Shown: positions 8,447 to 17,869 of the stretch, piece by piece
How the letters are laid out: each line of letters starts with the position of its first letter
Position numbering within the stretch: position 1 is the first letter of the stretch
Source of the DNA: Synechococcus sp. C9
Lineage (GTDB): Bacteria; Cyanobacteriota; Cyanobacteriia; Gloeomargaritales; Gloeomargaritaceae
Assembly: GCF_022984075.1 (NCBI RefSeq)
Contig: NZ_JALAAD010000001.1
Span: 248,001 to 312,000 of the forward strand
Reading direction: 5' to 3'
DNA: 64,000 nt
Program-made: the position numbers and the translations under genes
Notes under the pieces: generated by a model
The model's database searches: none
The model's input: only the letters and a program-made list of their open reading frames with translations
Told to the model about the DNA's origin: nothing

Positions 8447-9931
8447 ATGAAGCTGGGGGATTTATTAAATTCCATCACGCCCTATCTTCCGCCCCTCGCT
8501 GGGCAGAACCCCCTCTGGCAGGCATCGGTGACCGGGATTACCTGTGATTCCCGCCAATGCCAACCGGGGATGGTGTTTGTGGGTTTGCCCGGTACCCAGG
8601 TGGATGGGGGGGACTTTTGGCCGCAAGCCCTGGCCAATGGTGCGATTGTTGCCCTGGTCACACCCCGCCCGGATTTGCCCCCCCAGGTACTGCCGGTGTC
8701 GGACATTGCCCAAGCCTGTGGGGAATTGGCCGCCGCATTTTATGGTTATCCCTGCCGGTGTTTGCAAATGGTGGGGGTCACGGGTACCAACGGCAAAACC
8801 ACCACCACCCACATTCTGGAATTTTTATTACAAAATGCTTTGGGAAATACAGCTTTATTAGGTACATTGTACAACCGCTGGCCGGGTTATACCCAAACGG
8901 CGAGTCACACCACCCCCTTGGCGGTGGAGTTGCAACGGGATTTGGCGCAGGCGGTGCAAGCGGGCTGTCGGGTGGCGGTGATGGAGGTAAGTTCCCATGC
9001 CCTGGCGCAGGGACGGGTGGCGGGGTGTGCCTACGATGGGGCGGTTTTTACCAACCTCACCCAGGATCATCTGGATTTTCACCGGACGATGGAAAACTAC
9101 TTTCAGGCGAAGGCACTCTTGTTTGAACCCAACCTGTTGCGGGGGCGGGCGATTGTCAACCAGGATGACCCCTACGGGCAACGGTTGTTACGGGAATTAG
9201 AGCAACGCCATACCCCCCGGTGGAGCTACAGTGCGCTGGGGCAACCGGCGGATATAACGGTTCAGCAGGTGGACTATACGCCAGCGGGAATTACTGCCAC
9301 CATGACCACTCCCGTTGGGGGTGGGATGCTTCGGATTCCCCTGATGGGGCAATTTAATTTGAGCAATACCTTGGCGGCGGTGGGGGCGGCTTTGCATCTG
9401 GGCGTTCGGTTTGAGCAAATTCAAGAAATCTTGCCCAAATTTCCGGGGGTGCCGGGGCGGATGGAGCGGGTGCGGGTGTGCCCGGAGCAGGAGATTACCG
9501 TCGTGGTGGACTATGCCCATACCCCGGATGGGTTGGCGAATGGTCTGCGGGCGTTGCGTCCGTTTGTGGGCGGGCGGTTGATCTGCGTGTTTGGCTGTGG
9601 TGGCGACCGGGATCGCACTAAACGTCCCATGATGGGCAAAATTGCCGCCGAATTGAGCGATATGGTCGTCGTTACCTCGGATAATCCCCGCACGGAAGAC
9701 CCCCAGCGGATCATCCAGGATATTCTGCAAGGCATTCCTGGCACGCCCTTGGTGATCCCGGATCGGCAGGAGGCAATCCACCGAGCGATTCACATGGCAC
9801 AGCCTGGGGACGGAGTAATGATCGCCGGGAAAGGTCACGAGGATTACCAAATTTTAGGCACGACCAAAATCCATTTTGACGACCGGGAAGAGGCGACCAT
9901 TGCGCTGAACAATCGTTACAGTCGGGGTTGA
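8447..9931 (+). CDS. murE: UDP-N-acetylmuramoyl-tripeptide synthetase, meso-DAP type (MurE)
   Basis: This cytoplasmic ligase adds meso-diaminopimelate to UDP-MurNAc-L-Ala-D-Glu in peptidoglycan synthesis, using ATP. The 494-residue protein has the three Mur domains: N-terminal UDP-sugar binding ('[14 protein letters not shown]'), the central ATPase with P-loop '[13 protein letters not shown]' and '[12 protein letters not shown]', and a C-terminal domain with 'DNPRTEDP'. The DNPR motif marks specificity for meso-DAP rather than lysine. I prefer ATG 8447 to the TTG two codons earlier. Its 3' end overlaps the convergent FAH-family gene by 16 bases. Confidence 0.95.
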   Translation: MKLGDLLNSITPYLPPLAGQNPLWQASVTGITCDSRQCQPGMVFVGLPGTQVDGGDFWPQALANGAIVALVTPRPDLPPQVLPVSDIAQACGELAAAFYGYPCRCLQMVGVTGTNGKTTTTHILEFLLQNALGNTALLGTLYNRWPGYTQTASHTTPLAVELQRDLAQAVQAGCRVAVMEVSSHALAQGRVAGCAYDGAVFTNLTQDHLDFHRTMENYFQAKALLFEPNLLRGRAIVNQDDPYGQRLLRELEQRHTPRWSYSALGQPADITVQQVDYTPAGITATMTTPVGGGMLRIPLMGQFNLSNTLAAVGAALHLGVRFEQIQEILPKFPGVPGRMERVRVCPEQEITVVVDYAHTPDGLANGLRALRPFVGGRLICVFGCGGDRDRTKRPMMGKIAAELSDMVVVTSDNPRTEDPQRIIQDILQGIPGTPLVIPDRQEAIHRAIHMAQPGDGVMIAGKGHEDYQILGTTKIHFDDREEATIALNNRYSRG

Positions 9932-10680
9932 GCCACCACCCGATTGCGGAGGGTACCCAGTCCCGTAATGCGTATTTGCACTTCATCCCCCGGTTGCAGT
10001 GGGCCAATCCCCGCAGGCGTGCCCGTCAGCACCACATCCCCCGGCAGGAGGGTCATCACCTGGCTAATATAGCTCACCAACACCGGCGGTTTGAACACCA
10101 TTTCCTGCAACTTGGCCGCCTGTTTCCGTTCCCCATTCACCCAGGTTTCCAGGGTCGCCTCCAGGGACAATTCCCGCACGATCCCCGGCCCCAAGGGACA
10201 AAACGTATCAAACCCCTTACTGCGGGTCCATTGCTCATCCCGTTTTTGCAAATCCCGCGCCGTCACATCGTTGGCAATGGTATAACCCCAAATCGCCGCC
10301 ACCGCCTCTTCCGGGGTCAAACGCCACGCCTTCTGCCCGATCACCACCGCCAATTCCCCCTCGTAGTCCACCCGCCGGGACTGGGCAGGATAAACGATGT
10401 CCCCCCCCGGAGCCAACAGGGTGGTGGGGGGTTTGAGAAAAATCACCGGCTCCACCGGCACCGTCGCCTGCATCTCGGCGGCATGGTCAATGTAATTACG
10501 CCCAGCGGCAACAATTTTACTGGGCAGGGTGGGTACCAAAAGCTGATAAGTGCCCGGTGCCAACCTTTCCCCGGTTTCTCTCCCCCCCAACCAGGGCGCA
10601 TCCGTCCACACCTGCATGGACTCATCCGCCGCCACCGTGCCATACACCACCCGCTCTGCCGTCCACACCCGCACTTGCAT
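9916..10680 (-). CDS. fumarylacetoacetate hydrolase family protein
   Basis: A 254-residue member of the FAH superfamily, which cleaves or decarboxylates acylpyruvate-type compounds. It has an N-terminal beta-rich region and the catalytic domain with '[16 protein letters not shown]', '[12 protein letters not shown]', the metal-binding '[11 protein letters not shown]' and '[14 protein letters not shown]', and '[19 protein letters not shown]'. The acidic residues in EGE and the Asp in NDV bind the divalent cation in this family. Substrate is unknown. It is divergent from rpsF. Confidence 0.88.
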   Translation of the reverse strand: MQVRVWTAERVVYGTVAADESMQVWTDAPWLGGRETGERLAPGTYQLLVPTLPSKIVAAGRNYIDHAAEMQATVPVEPVIFLKPPTTLLAPGGDIVYPAQSRRVDYEGELAVVIGQKAWRLTPEEAVAAIWGYTIANDVTARDLQKRDEQWTRSKGFDTFCPLGPGIVRELSLEATLETWVNGERKQAAKLQEMVFKPPVLVSYISQVMTLLPGDVVLTGTPAGIGPLQPGDEVQIRITGLGTLRNRVVAQPRL

Positions 10681-10712
10681 ACGCTACCTATCATCACCTC
10701 TGAATTGTTTGT

Positions 10713-10718
10713 TATAAT
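10713..10718 (+). promoter_or_regulatory. -10 promoter box for rpsF
   Basis: Perfect TATAAT, 41 bases upstream of the rpsF ATG and in the interval between two divergent genes. No clear TTGACA is seen at the expected distance upstream. Confidence 0.5.
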
Positions 10719-10758
10719 ACTAGACTGTTTCGTTCATGCAGGAGCCATTGAACCCCCT

Positions 10759-11109
10759 ATGACCGTTGCCCCCAAACCCTTTTATGAGACCATGTACATT
10801 CTGCGCCCGGACTTGGGGGATGAGTTGACCCAGCAGGCGATTGAGAAATTCAAAACCACTTTGAGCGAAGTGGGGGGCGAGGAAATTCAGGTGTTGAACC
10901 GGAGACGGCGGCGACTGGCCTACCCAATCCAAAAATTTTCCGATGGCATCTATGTCCAGTTAAACTACTACGGCAACAGCAGGACGGTAGCGGCCTTCGA
11001 GCGAGCCATGCGTCTCAGTGAAGAGGTGATTCGGTTTTTGACCATTGCCCAAACGCCTCCCCAACCCGCACCAGCAGTAGAACCGACCGCCGTTGCCACC
11101 CCGGAGTAG
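10759..11109 (+). CDS. rpsF: 30S ribosomal protein bS6
   Basis: A 116-residue S6 protein, which binds the 16S rRNA central domain together with S18. Starting at ATG 10759 the protein reads [19 protein letters not shown], the usual S6 opening. Later family marks include '[26 protein letters not shown]' in part and '[17 protein letters not shown]'. The open frame extends far upstream, but that part is antisense to the FAH gene and has no protein-like features, so ATG 10759 is the start. The C-terminal 20 residues are Pro/Ala-rich. The rpsR partner is not adjacent. Confidence 0.95.
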   Translation: MTVAPKPFYETMYILRPDLGDELTQQAIEKFKTTLSEVGGEEIQVLNRRRRRLAYPIQKFSDGIYVQLNYYGNSRTVAAFERAMRLSEEVIRFLTIAQTPPQPAPAVEPTAVATPE

Positions 11110-11237
11110 GCATTGGCGGTAAAAAAATTAGCAGTAAAATGCCCTAACATAGTTTTCTATAGATTGCATGGCAAACTCCTCGCCCTGGTGTTAAACTGAA
11201 GCCAGGTCAGTTGGATTTTGGTGAGGAGTTAATCCCC

Positions 11238-11876
11238 GTGACTGCCAGTTCCCTACAGGAGAATGTTGCGACCCTGCAACAACAGCTTGACCAGAGAAAC
11301 CAGCTTGTCCACCAACTCTCCCAAGAGTTATTTCACCGGGTGGTGCCCCAGCGGGGACGGCAACAGGTTTTCGAGTATCTTCTGCGTGCCCAAGCCCAGG
11401 AAATTCAGCGGTTAAAAGCCCGGCTAAACCAGTACAGCCATCTGGTCAACCAGTTATCGGCGGAATTGTTTCACCGTCTGCATCAGGAGCGGCGGGTGGA
11501 TGCGGGCACGGTGGTGGCACTGCAAGGGCAGATTGAAAAATTGCAGGGGGAATTGCGCCAGGCTCAGCAGGATGTGCAACGGCGGGAACAGGAATTAGTC
11601 CAGGTGCATGGGTCGTTGGTGTCGGCACGGGAACGCAACCAAAATTTAGAAACCATCCTGCGGGATTTGCCGGAGGTCTATCGCCGTCGGTTCAATGCCC
11701 GGCTTGCCCCGGTGAAAGAGCAACTGGCGAAGCTCCAGGAGGAAAATCGCCGCCTCCAGTCCGAATTACAGCGCTATGGTGCTTTGACCCAAACCATAAA
11801 CAAGCGGGAACCTGCCGCCAGTATTGATCTGCCCAAATTCCCGCCCCTACAGGCTATATCCCGGGTGATGTCCTGA
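11238..11876 (+). CDS. coiled-coil protein, function unknown
   Basis: A 212-residue protein dominated by heptad-like helices. GTG 11238 is chosen because a GAGGAG ribosome binding site sits 9 bases upstream; a TTG at 11211 is also in frame but lacks one. Two copies of a short motif occur about 45 residues apart, 'LVHQLSQELFHR' and 'LVNQLSAELFHR', so the N-terminal part is an internal duplication. A long coiled coil follows (about 100-195) and the C-terminal 20 residues are Pro-rich. I do not recognise the family; such proteins often act as scaffolds. It overlaps the next gene by one base. Confidence 0.65.
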   Translation: MTASSLQENVATLQQQLDQRNQLVHQLSQELFHRVVPQRGRQQVFEYLLRAQAQEIQRLKARLNQYSHLVNQLSAELFHRLHQERRVDAGTVVALQGQIEKLQGELRQAQQDVQRREQELVQVHGSLVSARERNQNLETILRDLPEVYRRRFNARLAPVKEQLAKLQEENRRLQSELQRYGALTQTINKREPAASIDLPKFPPLQAISRVMS

Positions 11877-12115
11877 TGCCACCCCGTTGGTCTCGCCGAC
11901 CTGACCCCGCAGACCCGGCTTACCGGCGGTTGGCTGACCGCATTAATTTGGCAGTACATATTGCTTTTTTTGCCGCCACCAATTCTACTTTGTGGTTTTT
12001 CCATGAATTGAATGGAGCCTTTCCCCGTTTGCCCTGGGTGACGGGGTTGTGGGGGTTGGGACTCCTGGTGCATGGGTTTTATGTGGTGAAATTGAGTGGG
12101 GGTGAGAATCAATAA
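11876..12115 (+). CDS. small two-helix membrane protein (2TM-domain-like)
   Basis: A 79-residue protein with a charged N-terminus ('RRPDPADPAYRRLADRIN') followed by two hydrophobic helices at about residues 25-42 and 53-71. The layout is that of small 2TM-domain proteins of unknown function. Its ATG overlaps the TGA of the coiled-coil gene, so the two proteins are probably made together and may interact; this is inferred from coupling alone. Confidence 0.55.
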   Translation: MPPRWSRRPDPADPAYRRLADRINLAVHIAFFAATNSTLWFFHELNGAFPRLPWVTGLWGLGLLVHGFYVVKLSGGENQ

Positions 12116-12128
12116 ATTTGCCATATCT

Positions 12129-13124
12129 TTACCAATAACATCCCCCTTCTACCACCTGAAAATTGCCTGGCACTTCGGTCGGATTCGGGCGCACCCAATA
12201 GTCGTTAAATAATTTTTGAAAAAACGGGTCATCATCCCAGCGTTTGCCCCGAATGCCAAATAAAATTTGGGTGGCTCCCCCCAAATGTATCCCTTTTTTC
12301 CCCAAGCGTTTCACATGGGCGGCTAAGGGTAAGCCATAGGCTCCGGCACCAATAATCGCTATATCAAATTCTATTTGGGTAACTTGTTCCTTCATCCACT
12401 CAAAAGCGGCAAACCAATCAGGAAAACCGCAATCATTCCCGGCAATGGACTGCACCGACTTAAAAGTTTTTAGGGTAAATTCGGGTAAGATATTGGGGTT
12501 AGGAAATAATAACTCTCGCTTGCGATATTGTTGTTCAATCGTCTTGGCAAATGGGTGAATCACTAATAGGGTTTTACCCCCTAGTGCGACTGACCAAGGC
12601 TGTTCGTGATAATAGGGTTCCAAATCCGGCAATTTAACGGTAATGACCCTAGGCATCCGTTCCCTTAAAAATCGTTCTTCCGGCAACCAGGAACCTAAAA
12701 TATCAATTTCTTGTATATCCTGTAACATCTGTTCGCAAAAACGTTCTAAATACTCCGGTTCAACTGGGAAAAATCCCGCATTATAGCGCATCTTTTTTTG
12801 GATATTTTCATCCCACCAAAACGGACGGTTTTCCCCTTGGATATAGGCTAAACTTTTGTGTAACAAAAACTGGGATTTTTGGTGAATGCTGTAGTAGTAC
12901 ATCAAAGCCGCCATTTCCACACCCCCAAACCGGCAAATCATACAGGGTTCCGGGGCAGAAATTTTGGCTTGAATTACATCACTCGCTGCCTGCCCCGAGT
13001 AATCTACCGCTGGTAAGGATGGGGCAATGTGCTGGCGGGTCCATCGCTTTCCCCACCCATAAATCCGGCGGCTGGTATTCAAAATAGAAATTACGGCAGG
13101 ATGTACCATTGTCCTAGCTACCAA
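12129..13124 (-). CDS. GT-D-like putative glycosyltransferase, tandem paralogue 1
   Basis: A 331-residue protein that is closely related to its upstream neighbour, most strongly in the C-terminal half ('FKSVQSIAGNDCGFPDWFAAF', 'FDIAIIGAGAYGLPLAAHV', 'GIHLGGATQILFGIRG'). The N-terminal 'CMICRFGGVEMAAL' resembles the Arg/Gly/Glu motif of the GT-D (DUF1792-type) glycosyltransferase fold. It may modify a surface polysaccharide, but donor and acceptor are unknown and the fold call is by motif only. No signal peptide or membrane span. The start overlaps the stop of the paralogue by 7 bases, so both are one transcription unit. Confidence 0.6.
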   Translation of the reverse strand: MVARTMVHPAVISILNTSRRIYGWGKRWTRQHIAPSLPAVDYSGQAASDVIQAKISAPEPCMICRFGGVEMAALMYYYSIHQKSQFLLHKSLAYIQGENRPFWWDENIQKKMRYNAGFFPVEPEYLERFCEQMLQDIQEIDILGSWLPEERFLRERMPRVITVKLPDLEPYYHEQPWSVALGGKTLLVIHPFAKTIEQQYRKRELLFPNPNILPEFTLKTFKSVQSIAGNDCGFPDWFAAFEWMKEQVTQIEFDIAIIGAGAYGLPLAAHVKRLGKKGIHLGGATQILFGIRGKRWDDDPFFQKLFNDYWVRPNPTEVPGNFQVVEGGCYW

Positions 13125-14089
13125 TAGGCTTTTACACGGTCAATTTTCGGCGGCACTTCTTGAGGCGCCGGTCGCACCCAATGTTCGTTATATAACTGTT
13201 GAAAAAATGGCATTTCATCCCACCGCCCCCCTTTGATACCAAAAAGGATTTGCGTGGGGCCCCCCAAATGGATGCCTTTTTTGCCAAGACGTTTCACATG
13301 GGCGGCTAAGGGCAATCCATACGCCCCGGCACCGATAATCGCTATATCAAATTCGATTTGAGCAATTTCACCACACATCCATTCAAAAGCGGCAAACCAA
13401 TCGGGAAAACCGCATTCATTCCCGGCAATAGACTGCACGGACTTAAACGTTTTTAGGGTAAATTCGGGTAAAATTTTGGGGTTTTGAAATAATAATGCTC
13501 GCTTTTGATATTGCTGTTTGATCGTCTCCACAAAGGGATGCACGACCAATACGGTTTTACCCGCTAATGCTTCTGACCAGGGATGTTCATGGTAATAGGG
13601 TTCTAAATCCTGAAAACTGACGAATTTGGCTTGGGTTAACAAATGCTGAATTTGCCGCACATAACCATCCTGTTTCCCTTCCCAAAAAGCCAGAATATCA
13701 ATGATTTGCATATCCTGGAGCATCCGTTCGCCAAAGCGTTCCAAATACTCCGGGGTATCTGGGAAAAAACCCGCATCAATTCGCATGGATTCCTGGGCAC
13801 TTTGATCCCACCAAAAATGCAGAATTTCTCCCTGAATATAACGCCAGGATTTTTCCCCCCAATATTCGGAAGCCCGCCGTCGGTGATAGGCACGCAGGGT
13901 AGCATTTAATTCCACGTTGCCAAAGCGACAAATCAGACAGGGGGCAGGGGATTCCAGAGTTTTTTTGATCCAATCGCTCCCGGCTTGACCGGCATAATCC
14001 ACCTGAATCGGTGCTGGGGATGGCAGGGGCAAAACCCCATACAGCCGCCGCAGTAATTTTAATAATTTGATCGTGAACGATGCGGACAA
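13118..14089 (-). CDS. GT-D-like putative glycosyltransferase, tandem paralogue 2
   Basis: A 323-residue paralogue of the next gene downstream. It shares 'CLICRFGNVELNA', 'LEPYYHEHPWSEALAGKTVLVV', 'GNECGFPDWFAAFEWM' and the Gly-rich 'IIGAGAYGLPLAAHVKRL'. Divergence is greatest in the N-terminal 60 residues and around residues 75-150, which could change substrate choice. The pair arose by tandem duplication. It starts at ATG 14089; the 14090-14147 gap separates it from the MEKHLA gene on the same strand. Confidence 0.6.
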   Translation of the reverse strand: MSASFTIKLLKLLRRLYGVLPLPSPAPIQVDYAGQAGSDWIKKTLESPAPCLICRFGNVELNATLRAYHRRRASEYWGEKSWRYIQGEILHFWWDQSAQESMRIDAGFFPDTPEYLERFGERMLQDMQIIDILAFWEGKQDGYVRQIQHLLTQAKFVSFQDLEPYYHEHPWSEALAGKTVLVVHPFVETIKQQYQKRALLFQNPKILPEFTLKTFKSVQSIAGNECGFPDWFAAFEWMCGEIAQIEFDIAIIGAGAYGLPLAAHVKRLGKKGIHLGGPTQILFGIKGGRWDEMPFFQQLYNEHWVRPAPQEVPPKIDRVKAYW

Positions 14090-14147
14090 CAGCGTATTTC
14101 CTTTTAGGGAGATTTTTTTAACCTATTTCCCCTGATTATACCCTGCT

Positions 14148-14624
14148 TCACACATCATCTAACCAATCCCATTGGGTAAACATCGCCGCCTGCCCATAAA
14201 GGTTACCCATTGCATCGACAACATTCCATAAAATGGCATTGCGAATGAAAAATTTGCGACCTTGACGGCTGATGCGGATGCCCTGGTAATGGTTTGCCCA
14301 ACCCTGTTGTTGCACCTGTTGTAAAAAATGTTTACGTTCGGGTTGCACTTCTGGTTCCGCAGAGAACCGAGATGGCAGACCGATCAATTGATCCCAGGTG
14401 GTTTCCCATAAATCCAAAGCCCTTTGATTGGCATAATTAAACTGGGGGTCAGCTTGGGTGTCATGGGATAAAACCACCCTTGGGCTGTGAAATAAAGCCG
14501 CTCCGAATGAAGTCAATTCACCCATTTCAGGGAGTAATGGTTGCCCTGTCCAATGATAGAAACTCTCGCACAAAAGCGCACTGTGTTGTTCCACCCATGC
14601 CTCTTGCCAAGGGTATGCGTTCAT
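14148..14624 (-). CDS. MEKHLA-domain protein
   Basis: A 158-residue stand-alone MEKHLA domain, a PAS-like fold first described at the C-terminus of plant HD-ZIP III factors and found alone in cyanobacteria. Recognisable segments are 'QADPQFNYANQRALDLWE', 'LIGLPSRFSAEP' and 'GRKFFIRNAILWNVVDAMGN'. It probably binds a small ligand or another protein; no output domain is present. The gene ends 58 bases before the GT-D-like pair and starts 4 bases from the uracil-DNA glycosylase stop, so it is likely co-transcribed with that gene. Confidence 0.75.
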   Translation of the reverse strand: MNAYPWQEAWVEQHSALLCESFYHWTGQPLLPEMGELTSFGAALFHSPRVVLSHDTQADPQFNYANQRALDLWETTWDQLIGLPSRFSAEPEVQPERKHFLQQVQQQGWANHYQGIRISRQGRKFFIRNAILWNVVDAMGNLYGQAAMFTQWDWLDDV

Positions 14625-14628
14625 TCTC

Positions 14629-15273
14629 TTAGCCCGTTGTCAGGGTATCCAATTTCGCCCGCACCGCCTGAATGTCCTGCCACATCAGCCATTTGGGGCT
14701 ACCCACCTCCCGGGATGGGTTCCGCAGGAGATAGGCAGGATGCAACACGGGCATACAATCGTACCCCTGCCAGGTGAACCACTGCCCGCGAATTTTGGTA
14801 ATGCCCCGTTTTTCTTCCAAAATGGCTTGCACCGCCACTGCGCCAGTGAGGAGAATCACCTTCGGGTTCACCAACCGGATTTGCTCCAAAAGATAGGGTT
14901 TACAAGCGTCCACCTCCTGGGGTTCCGGGGTGCGATTGCCCGGTGGACGGCACTTGACCACATTGCAGATGTACACATCCCGTTCGGAATCCAAATGGAC
15001 GGAAGCCAGGATTTTATCCAGCAATTGCCCCGCCCGTCCCACAAACGGCAAGCCGGTTTCGTCCTCCTGTTGCCCTGGACCTTCGCCGATGATCATCAGG
15101 GGTGCGTGGGGATTGCCCCGGCTGACGACCACATGGGTGCGGGTGGCGGCTAATTCACACTTCTGACAGGTCAGACAGGTGGCGGTTAATTCTTCCAAAT
15201 TGGCATAGGTAGCGGTTGGAGCGGGTGGGTCGGGGGGAGCCGCCAATTGAAATAAGTCCATCTGTTCAGCCAT
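14629..15273 (-). CDS. uracil-DNA glycosylase, family 4 (4Fe-4S)
   Basis: A 214-residue DNA repair enzyme that removes uracil from DNA. The iron-sulphur ligands are visible as the CQKC segment near residue 35 and 'KCRPPGNRTPEPQEVDACKPYL' in the middle. Family motif 1 is 'GEGPGQQEDETGLPFVGRAG' and motif 2 is 'VLHPAYLLRNPS'. The type is usual in cyanobacteria and archaea. The first 25 residues are Pro/Ala-rich and not conserved. Stop and start spacing with the MscS gene upstream is 3 bases. Confidence 0.92.
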   Translation of the reverse strand: MAEQMDLFQLAAPPDPPAPTATYANLEELTATCLTCQKCELAATRTHVVVSRGNPHAPLMIIGEGPGQQEDETGLPFVGRAGQLLDKILASVHLDSERDVYICNVVKCRPPGNRTPEPQEVDACKPYLLEQIRLVNPKVILLTGAVAVQAILEEKRGITKIRGQWFTWQGYDCMPVLHPAYLLRNPSREVGSPKWLMWQDIQAVRAKLDTLTTG

Positions 15274-15276
15274 AGA

Positions 15277-16902
15277 TTAGCCCAGTGAAGCGGGATTATT
15301 GGATTGATTGACCTCGATTTGTCCGTTGGTGGCAGACTCGGTAGCAGTTCGCGCCCAATGCTGCACCACCTGCTCCAAGGCGGGAATATGCACATCCCGT
15401 TGGGGGAACGGAATAGTGATATTGTATTTCGCCAAACTCTCCACCACCCGGTAGTACAGGTCACTTTTGATGCGATATTGCTCCCGGGGTTCACAAATCC
15501 ACACCAGCAGGTCGAACATAATGGCACTTTCCCCGAAATTCACCAACCACACCTGGGGCGCGGGATTGGCTAACACATCCGTATGACGACGAGCCGCCTC
15601 CAGCAAAGCCGTCCGCACCGTTTCCACCGGCGAACCGTAGGCGACCCCCACCGGCAGATGCAACCGGGACACGGGATTGCCCAAACTCCAATTGATCACC
15701 TGGTTGTCCACAAACCGGGAATTCGGCACGATGATGGACACTCGATCCAGGGTGCGAATTTCCGTCGTGCGAGTGCCGATCCGCTCCACCGTCCCCTGCA
15801 AATCCCCCACGTTGATAAAATCCCCCACCTGAATCGGGCGCTCCAGGGTGATGATCAGACCGCTGACAAAATTATTCGCCGTATTTTGCAACCCAAACCC
15901 GATCCCCACCCCCAGCACACTCGCCAACAGGGTCAGGGAACTCACATCCAAGCCCCAAATTTGCAAAAGAATAATCGAACCCAGCAGTACCATCGCATAG
16001 CGGGTAAACACCGCCACCAATTCCCGCACCCGCTGATCCGCCCCCGCCATCTGCAACACCCGGGATTTGAGTACCCCCGCCACCGTCCCGGATAAAATCC
16101 ACAGCAGGACAAACAAGGTCACCAGCACCAGCAAATCCAACAGGGAATACCCCCGGTTCCCCAGGGTGACAATGGAAGTGGTCAACCCCACCACCAACGC
16201 CCGGAACAGGGAATAGCGGACACTCCGGCTCAGGGGAAATAAATCCGTGGTGTACAGAAACACCGCCAGCCACAGCCCAGTTTGCATGCCGATAAACCCC
16301 ATCTGGGTAATCAGGCGCAGGGTGCCCTCCAAATGGGGAGCCGTTGTATGTACTGCCCGGGTGAGTGCCCGCACCGACCACTGGCGGAGCCAACCCAGCC
16401 CCAAATGCCCCACCAAAGCCATGACCAGCGTAATCGCCGTAAATACCAACGCCTGGGAACGATAGTCGGGAGTGCGTTCCTGTTGCGCCTGGTTCAGGGC
16501 ACTGTCAATCTCCCGCTTCCAAACCTCCGCCTGCACCTGGGGACTGCGCTCGCCCCCCAAGTCCGCACTGGTGACCGTCAACAAATGCTGGTCATTCAAC
16601 CGCAGGGTGATCTGCCCAGTGGTGGGGTCCGGCACAATCGTCACCGCCGATACCCGCTGGGGGTCTGCTTGCCGCCGCTCGATTTCCTGAGAGAGTACCC
16701 GATTGACCGTATCCGCCCGTTCCACCCCGGTCAAATTGCCCGAATCCCGCACATCAAATAAAGGACGACCATCCACCACCACCGCCGAAGCCTTGCGGGA
16801 GAGCAACTGGGGTATGGGTCGTTGCTGTGCCCCCACCGGCAGACTCGTGAGGAGCCACCATACCGCCACTAAGGCTAGTAACCCACTCCACCAGCGACGC
16901 AT
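15277..16902 (-). CDS. MscS-family mechanosensitive ion channel
   Basis: A 541-residue inner-membrane channel. It begins with a signal peptide ('GLLALVAVWWLLTSLPVGAQ'), then a periplasmic domain of about 120 residues, then several membrane helices between about 150 and 330. The MscS core has the pore helix 'VLGVGIGFGLQNTANNFVSG', the beta-domain 'ERPIQVGDFINVGDLQGTVERIG' and 'IIVPNSRFVDNQVINWS'. It should open on membrane tension during osmotic downshift. The large periplasmic extension differs from short MscS and resembles larger cyanobacterial homologues. A separate MscL gene is at 27024. Confidence 0.9.
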   Translation of the reverse strand: MRRWWSGLLALVAVWWLLTSLPVGAQQRPIPQLLSRKASAVVVDGRPLFDVRDSGNLTGVERADTVNRVLSQEIERRQADPQRVSAVTIVPDPTTGQITLRLNDQHLLTVTSADLGGERSPQVQAEVWKREIDSALNQAQQERTPDYRSQALVFTAITLVMALVGHLGLGWLRQWSVRALTRAVHTTAPHLEGTLRLITQMGFIGMQTGLWLAVFLYTTDLFPLSRSVRYSLFRALVVGLTTSIVTLGNRGYSLLDLLVLVTLFVLLWILSGTVAGVLKSRVLQMAGADQRVRELVAVFTRYAMVLLGSIILLQIWGLDVSSLTLLASVLGVGIGFGLQNTANNFVSGLIITLERPIQVGDFINVGDLQGTVERIGTRTTEIRTLDRVSIIVPNSRFVDNQVINWSLGNPVSRLHLPVGVAYGSPVETVRTALLEAARRHTDVLANPAPQVWLVNFGESAIMFDLLVWICEPREQYRIKSDLYYRVVESLAKYNITIPFPQRDVHIPALEQVVQHWARTATESATNGQIEVNQSNNPASLG

Positions 16903-16962
16903 ACACCCCCCTGTTCAATCCCTTTTGATATTTTTAGTTAATTTAGTTAATCCCAGTGTAAC

Positions 16963-17811
16963 TTACTCTGCCAGAGCCGCTGGCATTTCCACCGGGGCAA
17001 TTGTATAGCTTCCGTAATTACGCAAACAACTGGTTTCCTGCGCTAATGCCGCCAACGCCTGCGCAATCCGGGGCTGGCACTGGGCACCCTCTAAATCCAC
17101 TGAGAAAAAATACTCCCCCAGGGAACGGCGGGTGGGACGGGATTCAATGCGGCTGAGATTGATCCCCGCCTGGGCAAAATGCGCCAATGCCCGCACCAAG
17201 GCTCCCGGTGCGTTTTCCGGCACACTAAACGCTAAGGTGGTGTGGCTCCCCTGCCGGTGAGGATTGGTTCCAATGACCCAAAAACGGGTGAGATTATCTG
17301 CCGCCAAATCCACCGCCAAGACGGGTAAATGCGCTAACTCAGCCGCCCGGGGGGAAGCAATCGCCGCCGCCGCCGGTTCCCGCTGGACGTACTGCAAGGC
17401 TTCGCTCGTAGAACGGGTGGGCAACCAGGGCACATGGGGTAAATGCTCCTCCAGCCAGTACTGACATTGTCCGAGGGCTTGGGGATGGGAATACACCCGT
17501 TGAATCTGGTTCATTTCCGAACAGTGGCTAATCAGGACGTGGGCAATGGGCAGGATCAACCCCTGCTGAATGTACAAATCCGGCAACCGCCAGAGCAAAT
17601 CCAACGTGGTCGTGACGCTCCCTTCCAGGGAATTTTCCACCGGCACCACCCCGTAGTCCGCCTCCCCCTGCGCCACGCTGTGCAACACCTGGGCAATCGT
17701 ACTGGTGGGCAACCATTGCGGACGCTCCCAGCGCTCCCCAAACCGATGGGCAACCGTTTCACTGTTGGTGCCCGTAGGTCCGAGATAGGCAATGCGGGGA
17801 TCAGCAAACAT
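16963..17811 (-). CDS. pheA: prephenate dehydratase
   Basis: A 282-residue enzyme that converts prephenate to phenylpyruvate in phenylalanine synthesis. The catalytic domain opens with 'IAYLGPTGTNSETVAHRF' and has 'GVVPVENSLEGSV' and the conserved 'TRFWVIG' (Thr-Arg-Phe) motif. The C-terminal regulatory ACT domain carries the ESRP motif ('LSRIESRPTRRSLGEYFF'), where phenylalanine binds as feedback inhibitor. There is no chorismate mutase domain, so it is the monofunctional form. It is divergent from the DUF1997 gene. Confidence 0.93.
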   Translation of the reverse strand: MFADPRIAYLGPTGTNSETVAHRFGERWERPQWLPTSTIAQVLHSVAQGEADYGVVPVENSLEGSVTTTLDLLWRLPDLYIQQGLILPIAHVLISHCSEMNQIQRVYSHPQALGQCQYWLEEHLPHVPWLPTRSTSEALQYVQREPAAAAIASPRAAELAHLPVLAVDLAADNLTRFWVIGTNPHRQGSHTTLAFSVPENAPGALVRALAHFAQAGINLSRIESRPTRRSLGEYFFSVDLEGAQCQPRIAQALAALAQETSCLRNYGSYTIAPVEMPAALAE

Positions 17812-17869
17812 ACGGAGTTGGGGGCATTCAGTGTTAAGATAATTTACAACGTCAGTAATTAGGTGTTTT

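Noticed and set aside
9928-10758. Long N-terminal extension of the rpsF frame
   Set aside because: It is antisense to the FAH-family gene, rich in His/Pro/Arg as expected for a shadow, and S6 starts normally at 10759.
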